DNA from: Raoultibacter phocaeensis
GTDB taxonomy: Bacteria > Actinomycetota > Coriobacteriia > Coriobacteriales > Eggerthellaceae
Assembly (NCBI RefSeq): GCF_901411515.1
Contig: NZ_CABDUX010000001.1
Coordinates: forward strand, 1,178,001-1,242,000
Length of the DNA: 64,000 nt
Reading direction: 5' to 3'
Position 1 is the stretch's first letter, and the number at the start of each line of letters is the position of its first letter. The notes under the pieces were generated by a model that was not told where the DNA came from, did no database searches, and was given only the letters and a program-made list of their open reading frames with translations. This document shows, piece by piece, positions 51,698 to 59,738 of this stretch. A program made the translations under genes and the position numbers.

Positions 51698-54589
51698 GTG
51701 ATACAGCAGTTCGAACAGACGATGAGGAAACGACCGCACGACGTGTTCTTCCAATACGTCGACGATGCGGGCGTGCGCCATGCGTACTCATACGAGGAAA
51801 CGAAGTTCTTCGCGGCAGGATTGGCGCTTCTTTTGCGGGATAGGGGGATTGCGCGAGGATCGGGCGTTGCTGTCGACATGCCCAATTGCCCGGAGTTCGT
51901 GTTCATGGCGCTTGCGGCCGGCTACGGCGGGTTCACGCTGATCGCGCTCAACCACCGCTTAACCGAAGACGAGAAGACGTCTCGAATCGCCGACCTGCGC
52001 CTTTTAGGGGGCGCTGACGTGTCGGTGACGCTTACCGAGCGCGATGTGATCGCGATGCTCGGCGAAGTCCCCGGAGGCTACGACGAAGCCTACCGGCTCG
52101 AAGCCGCCATGGGGACGACGACGGGGGCCCGCGCCGTCGCAGCGTATCGCCACGAGCTGGATGCGGGCGGCGCACGCGGTCACGCGGAGACCCATCACAA
52201 GCAGGGGTTCTTCGCTCGGTTGCGAGGCAAAGACGACGGCGCATCTGCGACAAGATCCCGGAAATCGGCTCGTCAGGGGGAGGGCGCTCTTGAGGGGGAC
52301 ATCGATTCGAGATCCGTCGTCAATTTCGCGGAGCGGGCGCGCGTCGGGTTCGATCGGCAAGCGAGGGCGCTTGTCATGTTCACGAGCGGCACGATGGGCC
52401 GGCCCAAGGCTGCTTCCCTTACGTGGGAAAACCTGATCGGATCGGCCGAATCGTCGAACACGACGCTCAACCGCCATGGCGAAGGGCTTTGGCAGGCTGC
52501 GTTGCCCCTGTTCCACATCGGGGGTTTTCAGATCGTTGTGCGCAGCGTACTCAACGAGACGCCGTTCATCCTGTACCGCGCGTTCAAGGCGAAACGCGTG
52601 CTCGACGATGCCCGCGCCTACGGAGCGACCCATATCTCGGTGGTTGATAAGATGCTGCAGGATCTGCTTGCAGCCGATGACGGCGAAACGCTTTCGCAGT
52701 ACCGCTGCCTGCTTTTGGGCGGTGCTGCGCCGAACCCGGCAACGCTCAAACGCGCGGTTGCCGCCGAAGCGCGCGTGTATGCGAGCTTCGGCATGACCGA
52801 AACGTCGAGCCAGATCGCATCGTCGCCGGTAGGCGCTTTTAAAACTACCGCCCTGACGCTTTTGCCGGGCTACGAGGCACGGGTGGTGAATCCCGATGAA
52901 AGCGGTGCCGGGCAGTTGGCCGTTCGCGGGCCGGGCGTGTTCTCGGGATACCTTAACGCACGAACGCCCTACACGGCCGACGGGTTCTTTCTCACGGGGG
53001 ACACCGCCTCGTGCGAGCAGGGCAGGCTTACGGTGTTCGAGCGGTCGGGCGACCTGTTCGTTTCCGGTGGCGAAAACGTGTATCCCGCCGAAATCGAAAG
53101 CAAGATCATGCACGTTGGACAGGTGAGTGATGCGTTCGTGTTCGGAGCCGAGGACCCTGTATGGGGGCGCAGACCCGTCGCGTTCGTCGAGCGCACGCGT
53201 GCGGAAGGGATTGGGGCGGCAGATTCGCCGCGCATGTTCGCCGAAACGGTGCGCGAGAGCCTGGCGCGCCGTGTCTCGAAGCTGTACCAGCCCAAACACG
53301 TCTTCGTGCTCGATGAATTCCCGCGCACAGGGGTGGGCAAGACCGATCGGGTTGCGCTTCGCCATGCGTTCGATGAGCGCATCGAGCTGAAACGGGTTAC
53401 GCTCTACCGTATCGAGCAGAACCTTGCAACGCCGTTCATGACAGCGAAAACCGTCATGCGCACGCGCGAATCGGTGATCGTCGAGGTGGAAGACCATGCG
53501 GGCAGAATCGGGCTGGGCGAGTGCGTTGCCTTCCCGACCGATTGGTATCTTCCCGAAACGCTTGGCGAAGATATGCGGGTTCTCGAAAACGATCTTATTC
53601 CTCTCGTGCTTTCGCAGGTGTACCTGCATCCGAGCGAGGTCGCAGCCGCTTTTGCGGAATGCGGCTCGGCGAAGGCGTATCCGCTTGCGCGCGGGGCGCT
53701 CGAACCGGCGCTTTGGGATCTGTACGGAAACATCGTCGGCAAGCCCCTCTGGCAGCTTATCGGCGGAGCGCGGGCTAAGCGCGATACGCATGCGAGCATG
53801 GTCGACCCGGCGGTGCAGACGCTCGCGACGGCCGAGGTCCGCGCAGGCGTCGTGCTCGGCATGATGTCGGTGGTAGAAACGCTTGCGCAGGTGGGGCGCT
53901 ATGTCGAAGCAGGCTACGATCGCGTGAAGCTCAAAGTCAAGCCGGGCGACGATTATGCGCGCGTTCGAGCTGTACGGGTAGCCTATCCTCAGCTTACGAT
54001 CATGCTCGATGCAAACCAAAGCTACACCGAACACGATCTTGCGGCGCTCAAGAGCCTCGATACCCTCGGTGTCCGCTGCATTGAAGAGCCGCTCGATCCC
54101 ACTCGCGTTCCCGCACACGGTCCGACCGATCTGTTCGCGCGCCTCGCCCGTTTACAGCGCGAACTCTCCATGCGCGTGTGTCTGGACGAATCGGTGGTGA
54201 CCGAAGACGATCTCGCCTGCGCGCTCGCTCAGCCCGAGCTCACCTGCTATGCCGTGAAGATCGGCAAACTCGGAGGCGTACAGCCCTCTCTCGACTTCTA
54301 CCGCGAAGCGACGGCGCGCGGCATCGAGCTATGGATGGCGGGCATGTACGAGACGGGCGTGTCCAAGCAGCTTCACGCGGCGTTTGAAACACTGCTCGGC
54401 GTGAACATCCCGGGCGACATCAGCGAGACAGCGCGCTATTTCGAACAGGATATCACCATTCCCCCGTTTACGGTTGAACAGGGGTCGGTCGTGCTCAACC
54501 AGAAAGGCTACGAAACGGGCCTCGGGTGCGAGCTCGACTACGATGCGCTTGCAAACGTGCTCGTTGAGCGGCGAGACTACCGCTGCTAG
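51698..54589 (+). CDS. menE-menC: Bifunctional MenE-MenC fusion (O-succinylbenzoate-CoA ligase / O-succinylbenzoate synthase)
   Basis: 963 residues from GTG 51698; GTG 51641 also possible. Residues about 1-560 are an acyl-CoA ligase ('VMFTSGTMGRPKAA', 'YASFGMTETSSQIA', 'FLTGDTA', 'FPRTGVGKTDR'). Residues about 570-963 are an enolase-superfamily OSB synthase with 'RVKLKVKPG' (catalytic Lys), 'LDANQSY', 'CIEEPLD', 'CLDES' and 'YAVKIGKLGG'. Both active sites look complete. The enzyme would make O-succinylbenzoate and then activate it. A charged insert of about 55 residues (Ala/Gly/Arg-rich) lies in the ligase part at about 120-175. The domain order is opposite to the reaction order. Confidence 0.9.
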   Translation: MIQQFEQTMRKRPHDVFFQYVDDAGVRHAYSYEETKFFAAGLALLLRDRGIARGSGVAVDMPNCPEFVFMALAAGYGGFTLIALNHRLTEDEKTSRIADLRLLGGADVSVTLTERDVIAMLGEVPGGYDEAYRLEAAMGTTTGARAVAAYRHELDAGGARGHAETHHKQGFFARLRGKDDGASATRSRKSARQGEGALEGDIDSRSVVNFAERARVGFDRQARALVMFTSGTMGRPKAASLTWENLIGSAESSNTTLNRHGEGLWQAALPLFHIGGFQIVVRSVLNETPFILYRAFKAKRVLDDARAYGATHISVVDKMLQDLLAADDGETLSQYRCLLLGGAAPNPATLKRAVAAEARVYASFGMTETSSQIASSPVGAFKTTALTLLPGYEARVVNPDESGAGQLAVRGPGVFSGYLNARTPYTADGFFLTGDTASCEQGRLTVFERSGDLFVSGGENVYPAEIESKIMHVGQVSDAFVFGAEDPVWGRRPVAFVERTRAEGIGAADSPRMFAETVRESLARRVSKLYQPKHVFVLDEFPRTGVGKTDRVALRHAFDERIELKRVTLYRIEQNLATPFMTAKTVMRTRESVIVEVEDHAGRIGLGECVAFPTDWYLPETLGEDMRVLENDLIPLVLSQVYLHPSEVAAAFAECGSAKAYPLARGALEPALWDLYGNIVGKPLWQLIGGARAKRDTHASMVDPAVQTLATAEVRAGVVLGMMSVVETLAQVGRYVEAGYDRVKLKVKPGDDYARVRAVRVAYPQLTIMLDANQSYTEHDLAALKSLDTLGVRCIEEPLDPTRVPAHGPTDLFARLARLQRELSMRVCLDESVVTEDDLACALAQPELTCYAVKIGKLGGVQPSLDFYREATARGIELWMAGMYETGVSKQLHAAFETLLGVNIPGDISETARYFEQDITIPPFTVEQGSVVLNQKGYETGLGCELDYDALANVLVERRDYRC

Positions 54590-54706
54590 TTCGGCGGCGG
54601 CACGAGGTTCGTATCCGATTTATTACAACGCGGTGCATGCATCTTGGTTTCTATGCGGTTTCGAGTATCATGTATGCCGTTAATCTACCAGACGGGGTGA
54701 TACACC

Positions 54707-56185
54707 ATGAACGAACCATCAGCGTCCCAAGCCGACCAGGCCGGCGTTACGAACAAGGGCGGGCTCGGCATCTTCCGTCTGGTGACTACGGTTATCACGC
54801 TCATCGTTGGCGGCGGCGTGTTCACGCTTGCGGGCGACCAGGCAGCGGGCGGCGCGAGCGGTGCCGCCGTGCTTACGGCGTGGGGCATTTCGGCGGTAGG
54901 CGTGCTGTGCCTCGTCATGACGTTTTTTGCGCTTTCGCGCGTGAAGCCTCAGCTCAAAGGTGGAATTTACAGCTATGCCAACGCAGGCTTCGGCGACTTC
55001 CTCGGTTTCAACAGCGCATGGGGCTACTGGATCAGCGCGCTTCTGTGCACGGTGAGCTTTTCGGCGCTTTTGTTCGGTGCGCTTTCGTATTTCTTCCCGA
55101 TATTCGGCGAAGGCACGAACCTGCCGTCGATCATCGGTGCGAGCATTCTCATCTGGTTCTACGTGTTCCTCGTCTCGCGCGGCATCAAAGAGGCAACCGG
55201 CGTGAACGCCGTCATCACCATCTCGAAGTTCGTTCCCATCTTCGTGGCCATCACGGCCATCATCTTTTTGCAGAAGTTCAATCCCGCCATCTTCGTGGAG
55301 AACTTCACGACGGGCGCTGTGCCCGGCATGCCGTTCTTCGATCAGGTGAGCAGCACGATGATGGTAACCATCTGGGTGTTCGTTGGCATTGAGGGAGCAG
55401 TAGCTATTTCGGGTCGTGCGAAGAAAGAGCGCGATGTAGGCAAGGCAACCATCATCGCGTTCGTGTGCGTGCTCTCGATCTATCTGATGGTGAGCGTGCT
55501 TTCCATGGGCGTTATGCCGATGTCGGAGTTGGCTCAGCTTGAGAACCCTGCGCTTGCCGGCGTTATGGAGCACGCGGTGGGGCAGTGGGGTGCCATTCTC
55601 ATCAACGGCGGCGTGGTGCTTTCGCTTGTGGGCGCGATGCTCGGCTATACGGTGCTCTCGAGCGAATCGCCCTATGAAGCCGCCGAGCAGGGCGTATTCA
55701 TCAAGGCGTTCGCCAAGACGAACAAAAAGGGCGCTCCTATCGTCACGCTCGTGGTCACGAACATCATCGTCGAGATCTTCTACATCATCATGTTGTTTTC
55801 TGACAGCACCTACCAGTTCTTCTACACGCTTTCAGCGGGCATGATCCTTTTGCCGTACTTGCTTTCCGCTGCGTATTTCGCCAAAATCACATTTACCGAG
55901 CCGGACGCGTTCAAGGGAAAGCTCGGTGGAAGCCTGGCGCTCTGGCGCATCTTCGGCATCTTCGGCGTCGTCTACAGCTTCTTTCTCGCATGGGCATCGG
56001 GTGCCGTGGGACTTACCCTCATGTCGCTTCTGTACGCGCCGGGCATCCTCATGTACATCAAGGGGAAGAAAGAACGCGGTGAGCCGTACCTCAAGAGTAC
56101 GGTTGACAAGGTGGTTGTGGCGATCATCCTTGTGGCCGCCGTCACCTCGATAGTCCTGCTGGTAACGGGCACGGTGGTTTTGTAG
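54707..56185 (+). CDS. APC-family amino acid antiporter (arginine/ornithine or agmatine type)
   Basis: 492 residues with about 12 membrane segments. 'TTVITLIVGGGVFTLAGDQ' and 'VFVGIEGAVAISGRAKKERDVGKA' (core) are hallmarks of basic amino-acid antiporters such as ArcD and AdiC. A PSORT-like signal is absent, as expected for an integral membrane protein. The nearby dimethylarginine dimethylaminohydrolase suggests that it may exchange an arginine derivative for citrulline or ornithine. That substrate is inference. A stable hairpin follows the gene. Confidence 0.85.
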   Translation: MNEPSASQADQAGVTNKGGLGIFRLVTTVITLIVGGGVFTLAGDQAAGGASGAAVLTAWGISAVGVLCLVMTFFALSRVKPQLKGGIYSYANAGFGDFLGFNSAWGYWISALLCTVSFSALLFGALSYFFPIFGEGTNLPSIIGASILIWFYVFLVSRGIKEATGVNAVITISKFVPIFVAITAIIFLQKFNPAIFVENFTTGAVPGMPFFDQVSSTMMVTIWVFVGIEGAVAISGRAKKERDVGKATIIAFVCVLSIYLMVSVLSMGVMPMSELAQLENPALAGVMEHAVGQWGAILINGGVVLSLVGAMLGYTVLSSESPYEAAEQGVFIKAFAKTNKKGAPIVTLVVTNIIVEIFYIIMLFSDSTYQFFYTLSAGMILLPYLLSAAYFAKITFTEPDAFKGKLGGSLALWRIFGIFGVVYSFFLAWASGAVGLTLMSLLYAPGILMYIKGKKERGEPYLKSTVDKVVVAIILVAAVTSIVLLVTGTVVL

Positions 56186-56225
56186 CTCGATCGTGCTTCG
56201 TTCGACCCGGGTTTCTGTTTCGTGG

Positions 56226-56262
56226 CTAACCGCTGCACCCGTACACGCGGTGCAGCGGTTAG
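56226..56262 (+). terminator. Hairpin after the antiporter gene
   Basis: Perfect 14-base arms CTAACCGCTGCACC and GGTGCAGCGGTTAG around a 9-base loop, 40 bases after the stop. There is no U run. The 3' arm ends in CGGTTAG, the same sequence that is tandemly repeated just downstream. Confidence 0.6.
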
Positions 56263-56325
56263 AATCGGTTAGAATCGGTTAGAATCGGTTAGAATCGGTT
56301 AGAATCGGTTAGAATCGGTTAGAAT
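56256..56325. repeat. Decanucleotide tandem repeat (CGGTTAGAAT)7
   Basis: Seven perfect copies, starting inside the 3' arm of the antiporter hairpin and ending 26 bases before the next gene. Each copy contains TAGAAT, one base from a consensus -10 hexamer, at a 10-base (about one helical turn) period. Confidence 0.95.
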
Positions 56326-56351
56326 GAAAGAGGCTGCATGAAGGGAACGCT

Positions 56352-57710
56352 ATGAAAGAGGGTGTCGAGCTCGAATTCAAAAGGGAGTGGTCGGACGCGG
56401 CGAAGAAGACTGTTGTGGCGTTCGCCAATACAAAAGGCGGTACCTTGCTCGTTGGCGTGACCGACGATGGCGAGATAATCGGCGTCGAGGATCCCGATCA
56501 ATGCATGGTCAGCATCATGCAATCGATTGGGAACGCCATCAAGCCAGATGTGTCTCTATTCACGCAAATTCGCATCGAACAGGTTGAAAGCAAAAACGTG
56601 GTTGCCGTGGAGGTGCAACGCGGCTCGTCTCGTCCGTACTATCTTTCGGATAAGGGGCTTCGACCGACGGGCGTATACGTGAGACAAGGTGCTTTGTCTG
56701 CTCCGGCATCCGAAGCGGCAATTCTCTCGATGATCAAAGAATCGTCAGGTGACGCGTACGAGGATGCTCGCTCGCTTGTACAAGAGCTCACGTTTCAAGA
56801 GGCGAGCGAAGTTTTTTCATCGGAAGGCATCGCGTTCGAGAAGCGGCATATGAGGACGCTCGGACTTATCGCCGAGGATGGTACGTTTACGAACCTTGCG
56901 CTGCTGCTGTCGGATCAATGTCCCGCGACGACGAAAGCTGCGGTGTTCCAAGGGACAACGAAGGCGGTTTTCAGAAATCGCTACGAATTTACAGGCTCGC
57001 TCTTCAGGCAATTTCGCGAAGTGTTAGATTTCATCGATCGATATAACGAAACAGCTTCGACGATAGGCGATGATATGAAGCGTATCGATAAGCGGGCGTA
57101 TCCAGAATACGCTGTTCGCGAATCGCTTCTGAACATGGTGGTCCATAGAGATTATTCGCTTGCTGGTCCTGCTCTCATCAGCGTATTCGATGACCGTACA
57201 GAGTTTTTGAATTTGGGAGGCCTTCCCTCGGGTATATCTGAGCGAGACATGATGATGGGCGTGTCGCTTCAGCGCAATCCAAAGCTTGCCCGTGTGCTCT
57301 ATCAACTGAAATGGATCGAGTCATACGGTACGGGTATTCCGAAGATCATGGAAAGCTACGGAGGAAGCGATGAGTCGCCGACGTTTCTCGTGAGCGACAA
57401 TGCGTTCAAGGTGACATTGCCGTCTCTGGTGCACGATGGTAAGAAAGCGGTCGAGGCGGCTCGATTCGAGAGGGAATCCGTTGCTGTTTTCCACGATCGA
57501 TCTAGAGAAACGCCAAACGTATCGGTTGCAGGGGATCCAAGAGAGGCTGTACTGGAACTGGTTGCAGCGCACGGCAGCGTTGCGCGCAAAGACATTCAAG
57601 CAGCATTGGGCATTTCCCAATCTGCAGCCATCAGGCTTTTGAATGCTTTGATGCTTAACGGAAGCTTACGAAAAACCGGAACTGGAAAGAATACGCGCTA
57701 TAGCATGTGA
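56352..57710 (+). CDS. AlbA/Schlafen-type DNA-binding protein with RecG-like ATP-binding domain
   Basis: 452 residues behind AAGGGAA. An AlbA_2 domain starts at residue 4 ('ELEFKREWSDAAKKTVVAFAN', core shown; 'GGTLLVGVTDDGEIIGVEDP'). An HATPase_c_4-type domain is at about 240-330 ('YAVRESLLNMVVHRDYS', 'WIESYGTGIPKIMESYGG'). A winged helix is at the C terminus ('DIQAALGISQSAAIRLLNAL'). Such proteins are often annotated RecG-like helicase but are probably regulators. Codon use is less GC-biased than its neighbours, consistent with transfer. It separates the antiporter from ddaH. Confidence 0.8.
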   Translation: MKEGVELEFKREWSDAAKKTVVAFANTKGGTLLVGVTDDGEIIGVEDPDQCMVSIMQSIGNAIKPDVSLFTQIRIEQVESKNVVAVEVQRGSSRPYYLSDKGLRPTGVYVRQGALSAPASEAAILSMIKESSGDAYEDARSLVQELTFQEASEVFSSEGIAFEKRHMRTLGLIAEDGTFTNLALLLSDQCPATTKAAVFQGTTKAVFRNRYEFTGSLFRQFREVLDFIDRYNETASTIGDDMKRIDKRAYPEYAVRESLLNMVVHRDYSLAGPALISVFDDRTEFLNLGGLPSGISERDMMMGVSLQRNPKLARVLYQLKWIESYGTGIPKIMESYGGSDESPTFLVSDNAFKVTLPSLVHDGKKAVEAARFERESVAVFHDRSRETPNVSVAGDPREAVLELVAAHGSVARKDIQAALGISQSAAIRLLNALMLNGSLRKTGTGKNTRYSM

Positions 57711-57871
57711 CGTTGAAAATCCTGCCGTGTTGCTCATGCTCGGATATGCTGATAACAACTCGGAAACCGCTCCGTGGCGAAGCTTCCAATTTCTTGGAGT
57801 TGGCGGATAATCGATAGCCGCAACAGGCTGCCCTATCCATCGCTTCGGCGGTGGGCGAAGGAGGAATCGCA

Positions 57872-58642
57872 ATGTTTGAAAACGTGATCGTCAGGCGTCC
57901 GAGCAAGTCGCTCGTAGACGGCATCACCTCGGCTCCCGAACTGGGCAAGCCTGACTTTGATCTGGCGCTTAAGCAGCACGACGACTACATCGCCGCGCTC
58001 AAAGAATGCGGCGTCAAGGTGACGGTCCTGCCGGCGCTCGAAGAGTTCCCCGATTCCTGCTTTGTCGAAGATACCGCTGTCATCACGCGTAAAGGTGCGA
58101 TCATCGACAATCCCGGTGCTGGGACGCGCAACGGCGAGGCGAAAGCTATGGAGCCGACGATCCGCGAATTCTTCGATGACGATCATATCGCCTACATCGA
58201 AGCGCCCGGCACGCTTGAAGGTGGCGATGTCATGATGGTGGGCGATCACTTCTTCGTTGGACGTTCCGCACGCACGAACGAAGAAGGCATCCGCCAGTTC
58301 ATCGAGATTCTCGAAGGCTGGGGGTTGACTGGCTCCGAAGTGCCGCTCGAGCACGTGCTTCATCTCAAAACCGGCGTGAACTATATCGAAGACAACAACA
58401 TGCTCGTGTCGGGCGAGTTCATCGAGAAGCCCGATTTCGCTGAGTACAACAAGATCGTCATACCCGAGGACGAGGCGTATGCCGCCAACTGCATCTGGGT
58501 GAACGGCACCGTCATCGTGCCCGAAGGCTACCCGACCGTTCTCGAGAAGATCCAGGAGGCCGGCTACAAGACCATCACGGTCGACACCTCCGAATACCGC
58601 AAGCTCGACGGGGGCCTGAGCTGCTTGAGCTTGAGGTTCTAA
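57872..58642 (+). CDS. ddaH: Dimethylarginine dimethylaminohydrolase (DDAH)
   Basis: 256 residues behind GAAGGAGGAA. It aligns over its whole length with Pseudomonas aeruginosa DDAH as I know it. Catalytic residues are Glu116 ('GTLEGGD'), His164 ('VLHLKTG') and Cys251 ('GGLSCLSLRF'), each offset by two from the Pseudomonas Glu114, His162 and Cys249. The enzyme hydrolyses asymmetric dimethylarginine (and monomethylarginine) to citrulline and dimethylamine. All catalytic residues are intact. A second copy of its last 58 bases lies 1000 bases downstream. Confidence 0.9.
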   Translation: MFENVIVRRPSKSLVDGITSAPELGKPDFDLALKQHDDYIAALKECGVKVTVLPALEEFPDSCFVEDTAVITRKGAIIDNPGAGTRNGEAKAMEPTIREFFDDDHIAYIEAPGTLEGGDVMMVGDHFFVGRSARTNEEGIRQFIEILEGWGLTGSEVPLEHVLHLKTGVNYIEDNNMLVSGEFIEKPDFAEYNKIVIPEDEAYAANCIWVNGTVIVPEGYPTVLEKIQEAGYKTITVDTSEYRKLDGGLSCLSLRF

Positions 58643-59015
58643 GATACGTCTTCAAACCGCCTTATATGCGCTCTTTTTCGGATGCCCCCGCATGGGGGCA
58701 TTTTGCTTATCTGATTTGGGGCCTGCGGTTCCTGCCGCAGGCCTGGAGCCTGGCGTTCGGGTGTCAGCCGCGCTCTGTACCCAGTATAGGCGGGTCATCC
58801 TGAAGCACGAAATGACGAAGGGATCGTCGGTTTCCGTGGATGGCATGTGCGGAGCTTTCTTTGGGATAGAAGCTCGATCTTCGAAATCCGACTTCATGTA
58901 AAAATGATCGACACGTATAAAATATGCATCATCATATGCATTTTAAAATACTATTATTGAGATTCATTATCTTCTTTTTTCATAGTATTCTATGATTAAT
59001 AAAGGAAGGAGAAAA
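58643..59015. other. Intergenic region between ddaH and the toxin-antitoxin pair (373 bp)
   Basis: Contains the ddaH terminator (58682-58704), a second perfect hairpin GGCCTGCGG/CCGCAGGCC at 58720-58743, then an AT-rich promoter region from 58900. That region has ATATGCAT repeated twice (about 58923-58942) and the palindrome CATAG-TATT-CTATG at 58981-58994, a likely antitoxin operator. No gene found. Confidence 0.6.
58682..58704 (+). terminator. ddaH terminator
   Basis: Arms ATGCCCCC and GGGGGCAT around GCAT, followed by TTTTGC, about 40 bases after the ddaH stop. Confidence 0.75.
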
Positions 59016-59306
59016 ATGGAAGTCATTTATCCATCAACTGCTCTCGCTAAAGAGCAGGCAAAAGTAAAGCAAGCTGCCAGAGAAGGTGTTGTACGTATCA
59101 CAGAGCATGGGTCGGCGGCTTTCGTATTCTGCTCGGAAGAAGTGTTCGAGGACAAAATCCAAGAAGCGGTTGAAGAAGCTATGATGCTTCAAAACATCCG
59201 GAACGCCATCAAGCAGGGCCGTGAGGATTACAAGGCTGGAAGATATATTGAGGGAACAGAAGCTGCAAGGGCTGAAACCATGAGAAGGCACAGCTCGAAT
59301 GACTAG
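59016..59306 (+). CDS. Antitoxin of a RelE/ParE-type pair
   Basis: 96 residues from ATG 59016, five bases after AAGGAAGGAG; the ATG at 58992 has no such site. The start 'MEVIYPSTALAKEQAKVKQAAREGVVRITEHG' (core) resembles Phd/YefM-type antitoxin N termini. The C-terminal half is charged and helical. It overlaps the toxin gene by eight bases. The surrounding DNA is clearly AT-richer than the chromosome, a sign of transfer. Confidence 0.75.
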   Translation: MEVIYPSTALAKEQAKVKQAAREGVVRITEHGSAAFVFCSEEVFEDKIQEAVEEAMMLQNIRNAIKQGREDYKAGRYIEGTEAARAETMRRHSSND

Positions 59307-59568
59307 AATCATCTATACGGAGCGCTTTTTGCAAGATATGGAGCACGTCGAACTCCAGAGCAAGCAACATGAAATCTATGATTGCATCGACTTGCTGCTT
59401 TCCGTTCCTTCGCTTGGCAGCCATCGGCTGCCTCGGGCGATCAGGGAAGAGTTCGGCGATACCGTCAGAAAGATGTCCGTAGCACCCTTTTTGGTGATAT
59501 ACGAATATATGGATAACGGGGATTTGATTCTTGTCCATGGATTGGTGCATCAGCGGAAGGCTTTCTGA
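59299..59568 (+). CDS. RelE/ParE-superfamily toxin
   Basis: 89 residues. 'IIYTERFLQDMEHVELQS', 'LPRAIREEFGDTVRKMSV' and 'PFLVIYEYMDNGDLILVHGLVHQRK' (read in parts) fit the RelE/ParE fold: two N-terminal helices, then a beta sheet with a basic strand. Whether it cuts ribosome-bound mRNA or poisons gyrase cannot be told. The stop falls 11 bases before the duplicated ddaH end. Confidence 0.75.
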   Translation: MTRIIYTERFLQDMEHVELQSKQHEIYDCIDLLLSVPSLGSHRLPRAIREEFGDTVRKMSVAPFLVIYEYMDNGDLILVHGLVHQRKAF

Positions 59569-59578
59569 TGGGGTCTTG

Positions 59579-59683
59579 GGTCGACACGTCCGAATACCGC
59601 AAGCTCGACGGGGGCCTGAGCTGCTTGAGCTTGAGGCTCGAGCACAAGTCCGTCGCCTGGTGCGATAAGCGGACAAGCAGTGC
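59579..59683 (+). pseudogene. Remnant of a second ddaH 3' end
   Basis: The 58-bp copy of the ddaH end would read 'VDTSEYRKLDGGLSCLSLR', but the frame then continues 'LEHKSVAWCDK' instead of stopping. No upstream part of the gene is present. It is either the tail of a lost paralogue or a duplication made when the toxin-antitoxin segment arrived. Confidence 0.6.
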
Positions 59684-59715
59684 AAGGTGCCCCCGCATTT
59701 TGGGGGCACCTTTAT
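59684..59715. terminator. Terminator between the ddaH remnant and the flavoprotein gene
   Basis: Perfect 11-base arms AAGGTGCCCCC and GGGGGCACCTT around an eight-base loop, followed by TATAAT. It is probably bidirectional because the next gene converges on it. Confidence 0.8.
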
Positions 59716-59738
59716 AATCGAACTCGTCAAGCCTTAGC

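Larger units (their letters stand above)
58579..59636. repeat. 58-bp direct repeat of the ddaH 3' end, 1000 bp apart
   Basis: Copies at 58579-58636 (inside ddaH) and 59579-59636 differ at one base (58588 versus 59588). The interval holds the ddaH terminator and a RelE/ParE-type toxin-antitoxin pair. Each copy is followed by a similar CCCCC-GCAT-GGGGG terminator. Confidence 0.9.

Noticed and set aside
52004-54118. A 704-codon minus-strand frame opposite menE-menC
   Set aside because: Antisense shadow of a gene with complete ligase and OSB-synthase motifs; the translation is Arg/His-rich without domains.
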